A DNA stretch of 64,000 nt from Echinococcus granulosus (GCF_000524195.1 NW_020170411.1:673657-737656); one strand, 5' to 3'. Counted from the stretch's first letter, positions 13,901-25,651 are shown. A program made the numbers and translations. The notes: a model not told the origin generated them from the sequence alone.

Positions 13901-16900
13901 ACGCTTTAAAGGTAAATATTTATCTGTTTAATTTGATACACCACCGTTGACATGGTAGCGAATGCAGGTGATTTGCAACAGAAAGGAAGAACAAAAGGCG
14001 TAACGCGCAATGATGGCAAAGCGCTGTGAACGCGAGGGCTAAACGGCACCCAGCGCTGATGATGCGCGTTTGAGGCGCTACCGCACGTTTGCATTTCAAT
14101 GACTTATTCTTCAAAAAAGGTACACTAACGATCGATTTAGAAGGTCATGTAAAATGTGAGGACGCGAACTCACGTTTCTGAGACATTCCCACCTCGAGGC
14201 ACTTTTTGAAACGACAACTTTTGCACATGTTGCGGTTAGAGGGTGTGATGCGACAAGTCTGGTTGCCCAGGCACTGCGGGATGCTGTTCGAATGAACCGT
14301 TCGTCGGAAAAAACCCTATGACAACAAAAAAATACAATCCAGAAAACAATGAGCTATCATCTTTGACAATTACTTCCGCACCTAAACCAATGAAATCTCC
14401 CTATAAAAGGGATTGATTCCAAACAGATCACAGACGTCATTAAATGTGCACGTCTACACACGAAAAGTTCACAACCACATCCAAACATCAGTGATTTGGT
14501 AAAAAAGACATGGATTCGGCTTACCTTGCAGCCTTCGCAGGTCAGGGCACCAAAGTGGAAACCAGAGGACGGCCCACCGCATACTCGACACGGAATCTTG
14601 GACACGTCACAACCGATCTCTCCGCCCGGGGCTAAAATAGACATTTTGAGGCATACCACTGAACAACTGTTTTAGTGTATCATAGGTTGGGTTGGGTACT
14701 TCAGCCAACTATAAATCTAAAACAACTTTACGACAGACCCGTAGAACCGAAATTCTTCTTGCCTTTAAGTTTATTACGTTGCCGTTTTGATCCAGGTATC
14801 GGTAGAGTAGATAAATAACAATCCACTAACCGCATACGTATGTATTTTTAAGATGGTCGTTTAATAGGTAGCCACACAAACATTGTTGCAGCTGGAAATG
14901 AGATCAAAGACAGGCATCGTTGACCTTAATTCCAACATGTGGATCAGCGGGTGTATAAGCGCAAGGACTAGTCTCAACTCCATAAAAAAGCCTACCACTG
15001 ACATTGGAAACAGAATACTTTATGAACAATGGCAAAATGTCTAAAATTGAAGTCAGTTAGAGTGTACGCCTAGGCTAACACAACCGTTACAACTTTATAA
15101 AAGACAAAACCACCACTTTGTTAGCCTTTTAAATTGAGCCCCACAAATACGATAATTGAAACAAATAAATTATCAACAATTAAAACATCCCAGTGGCAAG
15201 GCATTCTTTTCAGGGAAAATGCTTCTAAGCGTTTCTAAGTGGACTTTTGCTTAACGTTTGGGTAGGCAGACTGATATAAAACCGAGACAACTTTGCATAG
15301 GAGGACAAATACAAATTTGGAGGTTTTATTCAGAACAAACAAAAAGTACCTACCCACAAGCCCGAAAAATATTAAGGAAAAAATCCTTACATATCCTGTT
15401 AAAATTGCTGTAGCATAGCATGCATTCACATGTATATAGGGCCAACTAGGATTAAGCGCCAAAACGTAGGCAAAATTCCGTACAATGAACCTATATGAAA
15501 TCTTTCCTGGCGGAGGAGGGGGGAAAGGGGGAAAGGAAGCTCTCCAGTAGTAAGGGCTAAGGGAAATAAGTCGACCTACGCGTGAGACTCATGCCGAGAT
15601 CGAGACATTTTCGAAAGCGACAGTGTGGACACTTGCCCCGGCCGGGCCCCTCGATTTTGCAATTGCCACCCATTGGACAGACGACATTCAAATCTGGGTG
15701 AGTTTCGCCTCCCTGAGTGGACGACTTAGCAGAATCGCCTTCCCCGAAGGTCGACTTTTCCTTCTTAATCCTATTAGTCAGGTGGCGAGTGAAAAACTTC
15801 TAAAATGGAGTGAAATAATGCGCTTAATAGTGAATTCGGTCAATGGGGGTCAATAGCAACACAAATTGATGGCACAGCGAGATCACAAGCGGGCTGCTCA
15901 AAAGGTATACCTATAAATATCACCATATACAGAAGAATGCTGCACGGTTGAAGCACAATGTTCAAAGGCCATACCACCTGAACTTTAGCCTTTAGGAATC
16001 CACTAAAGACGGAAGGGGGCTTATAGACAACGAAACCCAAGAATGAAACAAAACCTTGACCTGCGCAAATTGAAGATACAAAAATTCTGAGGCATAGATA
16101 CATCTAACCATTGCTTAGAGAATCACAAAAGCGCATATCAATTTGGCTTTATTTGAATTGTTGTTTTCACAATGAGTAGCAGGATGGTCGTCACCAAGAG
16201 GATTAGAGTGAATCAATCAAAACTTGGGTAGTGACAGGAGAGCCAAATGATTGATTACAGCCACATAGCAAAATCCAGCTTAAAAAGAAGAACTAATTAT
16301 TTCACAAAAATACCACGAAGCCCAGATTCCCACAATAAAAGAGAGAACTTGGGGAAAACGGTGGTTATTTATGTAAAAATTCGCAATCTTGCCTTGCATG
16401 CTTCACAAACATAGGCGCGGTGGTGAAACCCAACAGACGGCTGTCCACAGACCTGACAAGCTTGGTCTTCCGACCGTCGCTGATATTGAGTAAATGCAAA
16501 CTCTGGAGTCATTTCATCAGTAAAGAAAGCAGAAGCCGATTGCAGAGGTTCAGTGATTTTTGATGGGTTAACTGCACCAGACTCCGATGCATCGGTGGAA
16601 ACCCAGGATGGATTAGACGACAGAAATCCATGAAACTTCAATAATTTAGAATCACGAGGTATTCTTTCAGTCCTTTTCGATGCTGCTAAGGGGACTGAAT
16701 CAGCAAGATCTGACCCAAAGTACATAACGTGACCTTGACTCAGATGGCCATCTTCACGCTGACCTTTGGCAAGAGAAAGAGTTTCAAAGGACTGATAAGG
16801 GGGAATCCTGACTTCCTCAACTTCATCAATCATAATAGCTACCACGCATCCAGTGGACCACGAGTAAACCACAAATAACAGAGGTTGAAATGCGCTGGGT

Positions 16901-16914
16901 GACATTTCATGCAT
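4932..16914 (-). CDS. Nuclear receptor with two DNA-binding domains (2DBD-NR)
   Basis: Predicted ligand-regulated transcription factor acting in the nucleus. Twelve exons: 16914-16393, 15799-15580, 14631-14525, 14315-14174, 11793-11217, 11132-10697, 10355-10278, 9812-9677, 8201-8072, 6469-6324, 5414-5331, 5149-4932. Lengths sum to 2,796 nt, 931 aa, with phases matching at every junction. DBD1 is about residues 153-240 (P-box CEACKK); DBD2 about 262-330 (P-box CEGCKG). All 16 zinc-binding cysteines are present with canonical C-X2-C-X13-C-X2-C and C-X5-C-X9-C-X2-C spacing. A Ser/Pro-rich hinge (about 350-668) leads to a ligand-binding domain (about 669-931) with helix 3-5 signature KLIAGFNRLGINDRRQLI and AF-2 LYVEMF at 906-911. 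CEACKK plus CEGCKG is the signature I recall for flatworm 2DBD receptors. Uncertain: the start may be Met28 (16833), and the exon 6 donor at 10697 is inferred from phase. Confidence 0.92.
7600..8071. other. GC-rich intronic tract in the nuclear receptor gene
   Basis: This stretch lies in the intron between the exons at 8201-8072 and 6469-6324. It is clearly more GC-rich than the surrounding introns and is open in several frames on both strands, as expected of low-stop GC-rich DNA rather than of a gene. No splice-bounded frame with a recognisable motif was seen. It could be an intronic enhancer or old mobile-element sequence; neither is shown. Confidence 0.4.
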
Positions 16915-19000
16915 AGAATAGGTAATAAAAACAAAAATTCACTGGGCTTTTAAAGCGGTACTTAAAAAGCTTGACGAGAAGGAATATACCAGCCGGAATA
17001 ATGCGTAATTTTTGAATTTTTAGCAAAATCGAGAAATTCGAGCAAAATATCTGTGTTTGCAAAAATAATATTCGCAGCTGAAAGTTAATCTCAATTCGGC
17101 CGTTCCCATGCACTTTTGGCAAATTCACCCTTTCGTTGAAAAAATTTTGGGGTTTACAAACTAAGATTAGGTTAATGGGGTGACAACTGAAATACCTACT
17201 TGTTACATTAATGCACATTATTTACGGATCAGTAGAGCCCTGGCTCCTTCCGAAGTCGTAGCAAGCCGAAGTAACATCAAAGAACATATGTTACTAACTA
17301 GCAGAAGAGCTAAAAGGCTCTCAGCATAAATCTAAAGCCATGCTGCAGGGTAAACGTTCCCACTACTGAGATTGAAATGCCCGCATAGTTAAGTAACTTA
17401 TCAAACCAATATATTTAAATTATTCAGGCAATGTGGATATGAATACAAATGACTAAGCCGTCATCACCATAGCGCTTCAAGCCTTCTTCGAAGTTAGAAT
17501 AAACAGCGCTAATATGAAAGATTAACTAATAACATTAGCAATGGTAATAAGGCTGTGAGCATGGGTGAGGGCTGTACCGCCAAAATGAATGTCTACCTAC
17601 AATGGTAACAAAACATGCACAATTAAATTCATGATTAAATAAATACAAAACTATTTTGCGTTTTTCTACTAATTCTAGGAGTTGCTCCAAATAATCCCAT
17701 CCTTCATTTTTCTGCCTTGGCGATCGCGATGGGGTCGGCGCTCCAAAATCCACTCATGAGCCAGGACTAGTGGCCTCTAAGTTCTCGTATAGATGGAAAG
17801 ACCATTGATCTTCTGGTTTTTCATCTCTTTACTCCTATTTTACCCAGTGTTTTGTCCCCATTGTGGATTGCATTAGGGACAAGGGACCTACTAGCTTCAC
17901 ACTGTTCAAGTTTGGTCGAGTGTCCACATAGTGCAGATTTCATAGATCAATTGCCACTAGTAGGACCACTTACCTTGAAGCTGAGTCACCAATTAAGAGC
18001 CGACTTAAAGTGATAGTCTCTTCTTATTTCTCTTTGCCAACTTCTAAGTCACTAATTTCGTATCAATGACAATTCAGTCACTCGTTTTAGTGCTGCTCAG
18101 CAATCTACTTACATGTCATTTGGCCGGTAGAGGCGTAAAGTAGCCGTAATTTACGTATACAGTTCACAAATCTTTATGTAAGAGCTCCAAGCCAAGCCTC
18201 TGGGGGCATTTTTAAACCTTCAGTAAGGCTGATTGCCATAAGTAAAAGTGGCTCCAAAAACATTACGGTTGTGAAATTCCGCAGACTCAACCATCGACGA
18301 CAATGGCCTTTCTTATGTGAGGTTTAAGGTCTTGCAGCCAGCCAAAAAATTAGGATATTTATTTGACTGCTTCGGTTTCAATAGTCGCTGCCACTAATGT
18401 ATCTCCTTCAGTCTATCCTGAAGTTGCAACAGGCCACAGGAATATGGACTAGGCTACCATAGGCATGAACAAACGGTCATTCCGTCCTGAGTAAATGTGA
18501 TTTAAGGGAAATGAAAACCTACATAGTTAAAAACTATTAAATCATAGTAGTCACAAAGGCGCAAAGAGACACTTATAATAGTACGGAGGTCTTCTGCATT
18601 CATGAATGATTGTAGTACCTCGGAACTTTCCTGAAGACGAATGAAGATATGATACATGGACAGGTTATGTAGCTGCTAAAATGGCCCAAATGACAAGTCA
18701 TTCGCCGGAGCCTGCGTGATCTATTACCAAAACCACCATTTAAATGTAATTTCGTTGCAATTAGACACCTATTTTAGCATGCACTTATCTACTAGAATTT
18801 TTCACTCTCACCGGTTTGAATTTCAGTTTAGCGCCCATTCCTTTTACATCACAGCCCTTTCGTTCGTCAATAAGAGATCTTCCGCACCGATGTGGTTTAA
18901 AACTACCTCAGAAAAGAATAGAGGCGTTTTGATGTAATCCGAGGCAACTTGGTGCAATCACAACAAATTTTCAGTGTTTAAGATTTAATGAATGACATTA
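16915..19000. other. Non-coding region upstream of the nuclear receptor
   Basis: Expected to hold the promoter and 5' UTR of the minus-strand nuclear receptor. A minus-strand frame at about 17,640-17,755 reads plausibly (it includes PTPSRSPRQKNEGWDYLEQL), but it has no start codon, no strong donor and no link to the receptor, so it is not called. Nothing else was recognised. Confidence 0.4.
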
Positions 19001-19029
19001 AGAAGAAGAGGAGCATCGCTACGGTCACC

Positions 19030-20165
19030 AACGCTATGCACTGTAAATGCAATTCCCAGCAAAATGTTCAACCAGCACCCTTCTTAATGGCATGAAGCAG
19101 GGAAGACTAGGTAACCTGGACTTTATTTTGATCGGACTGGAAATTAAAATGCGCTGTCTTACAGCACATTGCATTACTGTAGCGCCTCGAGGGTTCCCTA
19201 AAGACGAAAGAAGACATGACACTCGGGTTAGATATGTGCCGCCTACGTACAGTTTGGTTTGGGGCTGATGGTATGGCCCGAGGGCCAGCCTAACTGATGG
19301 AGGTACAATAGCAGTGACACAAAGTAGCGCCTTTACAAAAATCAAGGGTTAAAAAGCAATCAACATGTTACATAGCCCCTCCCATTTTAAGTGCATTGCC
19401 TCGCACTCCCTTTATTCAATCTCTCGCATCAGCCATTACAACGCAGTCAGGGCTGTAAGAAAAGCACCAATTAGCCAACCGCGCCAGCCACCGAATTTCC
19501 ATGCAGCGTCACTGATACCCTCTTGGCATTTCCGCTGGATTTCAAGTCTCGTCTTGCATGGCAAATGGATTCTGAAAAGGAAGTTTGTGTCAGCCATCAC
19601 GCGTCTCCATAGCACAAAAGCAGAATCAAAAACCAAAGGAAGGGACTTAGCACAGCCTTGTAGGAATAATATTTCGCATCTGTTCCTTCTTGCTAATTTG
19701 TGCTTAATTCACCATTGCTCAGCCATTGCTATCGCTATTCTATTCAGCTAGTGGAGAAGTGGAGGAAGTATTGTGTGTTCACACATTTAAAATCGTCATA
19801 CAGGAATTTTGGACAGCTCCGTAAAGAACTTTTTTTAGATAGTTCACAGCCAGCTTTCCTGGGGACACGAGACTGGTGCAGCTGCACAAGGTAGAACTTC
19901 TGACGAGGGTTGTCACTCATCTCCCCATCAGTGGCATGTGCATATCCTCCTCCCTACCATGAAGCTCGGATTTGTTTCCAGTGACAATCGATGTGACGCC
20001 CAAAGACTTCTCTGAAGGTAAAAGAAGACAATAATCGGCTGAATACATATTCCACATAGAGTAGGGCTGAACTACCGGAATGCTGGAGGACCAGCCTATC
20101 AGCTAAAGGTACGGTAGTGGAAAACAGAAGTGGTCTCTCTAGCAAAACAGCGATTAAAACAAAAT
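19030..20165 (+). mobile_element. Candidate TRIM-like element: two direct repeats about 0.8 kb apart
   Basis: Two diverged copies of the same sequence lie in direct orientation at about 19,170-19,345 and 19,985-20,160. They share blocks in the same order and spacing: CTAAAGACGAAAGAAGACAT (from 19,198) against CTGAAGGTAAAAGAAGACAA (from about 20,011), then CCAGCCTAACTGATGGAGGT (19,285) against CCAGCCTATCAGCTAAAGGT (20,091), which are 87 and 80 nt apart. The interior holds open frames on both strands but no reverse transcriptase, integrase or protease motif. Direct terminal repeats around a short non-coding body fit a terminal-repeat retrotransposon in miniature, a class reported in taeniid cestodes. 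I did not find a primer-binding site or target-site duplication, so two separate SINE-like insertions remain possible. Confidence 0.4.
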
Positions 20166-21260
20166 CTGCCGTTTTACACTGCTTCGGCTTAATACATTTT
20201 ACGACTTCGAGAAGACTCCGAGTTGACTATCAACAGCAGTTGCATTCAAGATTACAAGGCCAAATTAAGACCAAATCAATTAAATAGTGGATGAATGCGA
20301 TTGATCCAATCGACCATTGTTGAGTTTAGTCTGGTTTCACTGTCGTAAAAATTGCACCTAGGAAATCACACAGTATGCAGTGCATTCTTCATTTTTTGCA
20401 TTAATAAGCTTGTAAGATGTTCGACTGCACAATTTTAAGGTTTAAAAAAAGTGAAATTCCAAAAATTTTAATCGCCAAAGTTTCGACTTTTTTGTTTTAA
20501 TGCGCTGTATCCCTGACGCCTCTTTAACTCTGTCTACTGCTATGCGCTTTGGCTTTTGGTGTGGTTAGCTGTGGTTGTGCTGTTCTAGCGTAATTTCAAT
20601 GTTAGGACCTTGTAGGGCCTTTTACTTCCTAACTGAGGGCATTTACTTTGTCATTTATGTGTTTTGTCCTTGTTTGTGAGAAATATCAGGCAAAAGCGTT
20701 TGAAAAGTGGGAAGAATGTGTCGAAGTTTTCTTTTGTAACAGGTTTTTTGGAGTTAGTCATTTGTATTTTATGACTGACCTGGTTTCCACCTAATTTTTA
20801 TGTGCTTGTTAATTTTATTGTGGTTTTGTAGGAGCTTATTCCTTAGTACCGGCACTTGACCTTTGTTTATAATCTTACGAGCTTTCTATAGTTATTAATA
20901 TGTGAATTTTTTAGGAGCTAGCACTTATGCGATATTTTACTGATTTAAATCCCTCTGTAAAGCATTTTCACTATTTAATTAATTTAACACTCATTTGATT
21001 GTCTCTCCTTGTCGTAGCCATAAATCGAGGAGTAGGGACTATATTGTGGATTTTTCTACCCGCACAGTGTAATTCTGCATAAGCATATTTCAACTTAACA
21101 CAGTAAGTAGTGCTTTTATATCCGATTTTTTGTTCTGTAAGAGCGTAACTGGGCTATCTTAATTTTAGGTTTTTACTGGTAGGAATTATCGAAATACAGG
21201 TCTAACTTTGTAGTTGTTGAAATTACAGGAGAAGTTACCTTATTTTGAGCAATTATTCCA

Positions 21261-24200
21261 ATGGATGCCTATTGGGGATGTAAGATTCATCATCGGGGCA
21301 TTTATTTCTAGCTCTAGCCGTGTTTGCAAACACTGATACAGATCATCCTTATCTTCCAAGCATAGACAAACCAGTCTGGATTTTGGGCGAAGAACATAGC
21401 GCTTTAAATGGTAGGTCGATGCACACGTTATTTTGCGGACTGATTCCACCTAATGCATCATGCTTATTTGTTTCGATTCATTGTTTAGACCAAGAGGAGA
21501 TAGCTAACGATATTCGTTCGAGATTGTGGTTCACATACCGACGAGGTTTCGCGCCGATTGGGGGTGAAAAGGGCCCCACTACGGACACTGGTTGGGGCTG
21601 CATGCATCGGTGCGGCCAAATGCTGATTGGTCAGGCGCTGGTGCACCTCCACTTAGGTCGAGGTCAGTGATTCCTGATTTTGATTTACCTTCCTTAATTG
21701 GCCATGCTTCCACCAACTGGGCCCGTGTATGTTAGTGGAAATTTTCTTCTTTTTTACCATTCAGAGTGGAGGTGGAATCCCGATCGCCTGGATCGATCGT
21801 ACTTGCGGATCTTGAAGATGTTCGAAGATAAGCCGACCGCACCTTATTCTATTCACAAAATAGGTTAGTGATCAAAGTCGTTTCTGCGTATAAACACTCT
21901 TTTTGCATCACTTCTGCTGGAAATTGTTCTCATTTTAGCTTCCAAAGCTGCATCAGATGACAATAAGACCGTCAGCAGCTGGTTAGGACCCAATACTGTT
22001 GCCCAAATTCTTAAGTAGGTTCACTACTTTAGGCATTAATGGCCTATAACCATAAGAAAATCATACCACCCACCATTCCGCTTATACCCTGTCATGAACT
22101 GAAGCCGTTACTTAATTTCCTTCTTTATTTAGAGATGAATTCAACTATCTAATGTTTCGGGATCTTGATTAATGTGATCTAAGATAAATTCATGATCCGA
22201 AAAATTCACGAACAAAATTTTAATGAAGATTTGGTAATACTGGGTTTACAAGTAAAATAGTGGTTGATTGATGTAATTGTACTTCTGTTTTCCAGGAAGC
22301 TCTCTGCCAGTGATCGGTGGACAAACCTTGTTGTTCATGTTACAACGGAAGATGGAATTGTAATGCAGGAAATAAGTAAGCTTGAGATTTTAATATGATT
22401 TCTATTCCATATTGAGCTAATGTTGTATATTTGCAGGCTACACTGTCGCCTTGAATTTGCCTCTTACAGAAACCGAAGGATGGATAACGTCATCTTGTAA
22501 AGCTCGCGATAAGATTAATTTATTCCTAATAAAAAGCAACTCCTTCAGCAAATAAAATCCTTGCTCTTCAATTTCTTTGGTTCAAGTAGAAGTGCACATT
22601 GGATTTATTTCTGCCAACTCCAGTTTTTGATTTATAAACGACCTATTTTATCAAATGTACGGTACACTTACCTTCGAAGGTTCATCTTACTCTATTGTAA
22701 TTGGGTCATTTGGTGCTTTTCGCTTACTGTGTACGTGCTTTGTTTCTTGTCAGAAAGTCTCTGTCGTCGAAGCGCCTCGGCTCGGAATTCTAAAATCGCA
22801 GCGATCGATGAGTCAACTTGCAATAAGGACACCTCACCACCTTCTCCCATCTCCCACGATTCCCTTCACCTCTCTGCAGAGCGAAAAAATAGCGACAGGT
22901 CAGTAAACTTACCTCAAAATTTTCTTCTGATGACAATCGATACTTTTTTAATTTCACATGCAACACAGAATTCTCATTTTACTATACCGGGTAATAGAGT
23001 CCCCTTGATCGCTATAGTAGTAGTATTTACCCGCGGCGGTCGAAGTAGTGCCCCATCACAATTCTTCCTCTGTCCTTTAAGACCAGTTATTGTGAGCAGT
23101 CCGATAACCGTGGAGGTGGATGATGAGAGTGTGGCAATAATCCTCCCCCCGGTCTATAACATGTCTTTTCCCTCCGGAGACGACTCCTCTCCTACCTCGG
23201 AGGTCTTCTCCGTACTCACTACTACAACCGCCGCTTCTTCCACGTGGCACCCCTTGTTCCTCGTTCTTCCTCTTAGACTCGGCCTCCACGAGTTCAATAT
23301 GCGCTACGCACCTGCGCTTCAAGTGAGTTTTCCTCCCGTTTCTAGAGTTTATTAAACGGAAAACATAGAGAAGAGTAACAAAGTAGATTGCTATACATAC
23401 TATGGTCCACGGAAGTCTCCTGTGAGGCTATTACTAGTTTTAAACTGTTTTGGGACCACCTCTGACTTACTAAATAAATATTGCGCGTGACCGCCTAAGG
23501 TGCTTTGCTAGTAATTTTTAGTTTTCCGTGTGTTGAAGTGTTTCCCACCTGATTGTGCTCAAACGTAAAATCTCTAAACGATTTTAGATGGCTTACATTG
23601 CTGAAGCATCGAAGATTGTGCTCATTTAGCTGTGTGTTAGACACCTCACCATTCTCCATAGTCTATTAGGTTTAACAGATACTGTTTAGCCCTTTTGTAT
23701 ATTTATAAAAAGCTCTTTTTCGTAGTAGGGTCTATTTGTCGTTAAAATGACTCCACTCTGCTAATATTACTGTAAAATTTATTCCTCATTGCGATGGCAT
23801 TGCATATTATCTTTCACTTCAAACCCCGGCTCTCACCCGATGGTGTGCATTGGACATGATTGTATGTAATTTTTTAAATGATACCGAAGAGGTTGAGGGT
23901 TAAAGCGGGAATATCATTGTGGGAGTCACAAAAACTCGAGTATGAAGCGACTTTATAATAGGCCGAATTCATGCTCCTATGATTGCTCATATCACCAATA
24001 GTAGTTTCATTATGATGCCACTTTAAAATGCGGGCTAGCGTTGTATGCATTTTGCTGTTGGTGGAAGGGCCTGTTCAAGCTGCGCCAGTGCGTGGGTGTG
24101 ATAGGTGGGAGACCAAACCACGCTCTCTGGTTGATCGGGAGTGTGGGGGACGACGAGGTGCTCTGCCTCGACCCCCACACCACACAAGCGGCGGCGATTC

Positions 24201-24926
24201 TGGGCGAGCCGGCGCCGGGGGTTAGCGAGGAGGCTGCCTCGCTGGACGGCTCCTTCCACTGCACCACTCCCCTCCGCATTCCATTGCGGCGTCTCGACCC
24301 CTCCCTAGCCGTGGCCTTCGTTTGCCGCACCGAAGCTGACTTTGACGACCTCTGTGCTCACCTCCTCGCCGATAAACTCTCGTCATCCCTCTTTGAAGTT
24401 CACGAGACTCGCCCTCGAAACATTCCCCCGCCTTCCTTTACCTCTCTCCGCACTCCTGAGGAGTGGGGCGAGCTTTTCGCCTCCTCTGGCCCCGCGATCC
24501 CTGCCTCGCCCACTCCTCTGACTTCCAAATGTAAAGCGGGTGAGCTACTGTCATTGATGCATGGGAGTGCGATCCATTCAATGATGTTAAATGTTAAAAT
24601 ACTAGTCCCAAAAATTATACTCTATGGGAAGTATATCTATGTCTGGACGAGGTAATAATATTTATAGCACAATTCAACTTGCAGGCCGGTAAAGACACCC
24701 GTCAGGTCAAAAAATTTCACGCGAAAATCCGAACCTCCCACTCTACTTCCATATCCATACTGCCATTGCGCTTACTTCATTTTACACTTTAATTGCATGA
24801 AACCCTAACAGGATATACCCAGTTCCTCAATCGTCGGGATCGCCTCTGTTCGAACTATCCAGTTATTAAAAATTACATGGTGATTCTTCTTCCTTCATTC
24901 CAGATGGAGACTTCGAGCTGGTGTAG
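21261..24926 (+). CDS. ATG4: ATG4-family autophagy cysteine protease
   Basis: Cytosolic protease that trims the C-terminus of ATG8/LC3 to expose glycine and later delipidates it from membranes. Exons: 21261-21279, 21312-21410, 21489-21662, 21765-21863, 21939-22014, 22296-22375, 22437-22496, about 22754 or 22802 to 22898, 23082-23322, 24068-24530, 24904-24926; about 475 aa. The catalytic cysteine is Cys77 in TDTGWGCMHRCGQM; the catalytic Asp and His are in LDPHTTQ (exon 10). Other family blocks are PVWILG, SRLWFTYRRGFAPIGG, GPNTVAQILKKL, LVLPLRLGL and GVIGGRPN. The protein starts MDA, as human ATG4B does, and ends GDFELV, a C-terminal LIR-like motif. Weak point: joining exon 7 to exon 8 at the best acceptor (22754) creates a stop, so either the acceptor at 22802 or another junction is used. 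The acidic Ser/Thr-rich exon 8 and 9 sequence is a variable loop. Confidence 0.93.
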
Positions 24927-25113
24927 CCTGGTGCGCATTCCTCAACATGGCAAATTTGCGTTAGCAGAATTGTTCGACTGCCTTTGTTCTACTTCAACAT
25001 ACCCGTACATTTAGGGAGTGCTTACGAATGCAAATTACGCGCATGTGTAAATCAGTGTCCCATATTTTACCACTGCCCTCATTAGCAACGTGACTAATTA
25101 CTTGGAATGCATC

Positions 25114-25119
25114 AATAAA
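25114..25119 (+). terminator. Candidate polyadenylation signal of ATG4
   Basis: An AATAAA hexamer lies about 190 nt downstream of the ATG4 stop codon on the same strand. The position is typical for a short 3' UTR; no transcript evidence is available. Confidence 0.4.
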
Positions 25120-25367
25120 CTTCTCCATTAGTTACAATCGTGGATTTTGATTGAATACAGCAAATCTTAATGAGGCTCCGCGGATGTCGAACCCAGCTTT
25201 CGGGGAAACCGGAAAACGGGTCATTATCTTCTGTGCAAATTCAATTAGGTCCAAAACCATTCGAAGATAGAATGTTAGTTTCCGTAAATCTACAACTGTG
25301 AAGATAGTTGTTTCTTGCGATTTGTCACATTGGGTATGGTGGCAGACACTCTGATATTGAAACCAAA

Positions 25368-25373
25368 TTTATT
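25368..25373 (-). terminator. Candidate minus-strand polyadenylation signal
   Basis: TTTATT on the plus strand is AATAAA on the minus strand. It lies about 75 nt beyond the end of the open exon at 25651-25446 and about 590 nt beyond the RRP41 stop, so it could serve either. Confidence 0.3.
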
Positions 25374-25445
25374 CTTTCCAATTCACAAAGTCAAGCGGGT
25401 GGTAGTTCATTCGCCATCCCATTCAATAAACTTCATGCTAGCCGA

Positions 25446-25651
25446 TCAGTAAGTGGTAGTTTCCCACTGCAATGAGTGGACAAACTGATGGCAGAAATCC
25501 ACATTGGCGACATGTCTGATGCACAAATTTCGGCGAAAGCAGATTTGCAGACGCTTGGGGGTGGTGCGCAACCATCGAACCCGTACCGCCTCAGTTTCCA
25601 AAATGCCCGGCAGTTGCCCGAGTTTGCGGTACGCTACAATCCCGGGCCACA
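25446..25651 (-). CDS. Unassigned terminal exon candidate on the minus strand
   Basis: An open frame of 67 codons begins directly after a good acceptor (GATTTAG at 25652-25658), is entered in phase 1 and ends in TGA. Codon use resembles the neighbouring exons. It starts VWPGIVAYRKLGQLPG and contains VRVRWLRTT, faintly like the WPG and beta-strand pattern of a PWWP domain, but that is only an impression. Its phase fits the donor of RRP41 exon 2 (26344, phase 1), so it could be an alternative last exon of RRP41; such a product would lose the C-terminal part of the RNase PH fold. It could also belong to an unseen gene or be a remnant. Confidence 0.3.

Noticed and set aside
17640..17755. Minus-strand frame with DFGAPTPSRSPRQKNEG
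   Set aside because: Plausible protein-like sequence but no start codon, weak borders and no phase-compatible neighbour in the nuclear receptor gene.
19365..19751. 128-codon plus-strand frame
   Set aside because: It sits between the direct repeats, has no start context or motif and reads like random GC-moderate sequence; TRIM interiors are normally non-coding.
22561..23355. 264-codon plus-strand frame
   Set aside because: It runs through two ATG4 exons and the 183-nt intron between them, which happens to lack stops. Only 22754/22802-22898 and 23082-23322 are coding.
25540..25600. GGTTCGA-like sequence on the minus strand suggesting a tRNA T-loop
   Set aside because: No matching T-stem, acceptor stem or anticodon arm could be drawn around it.
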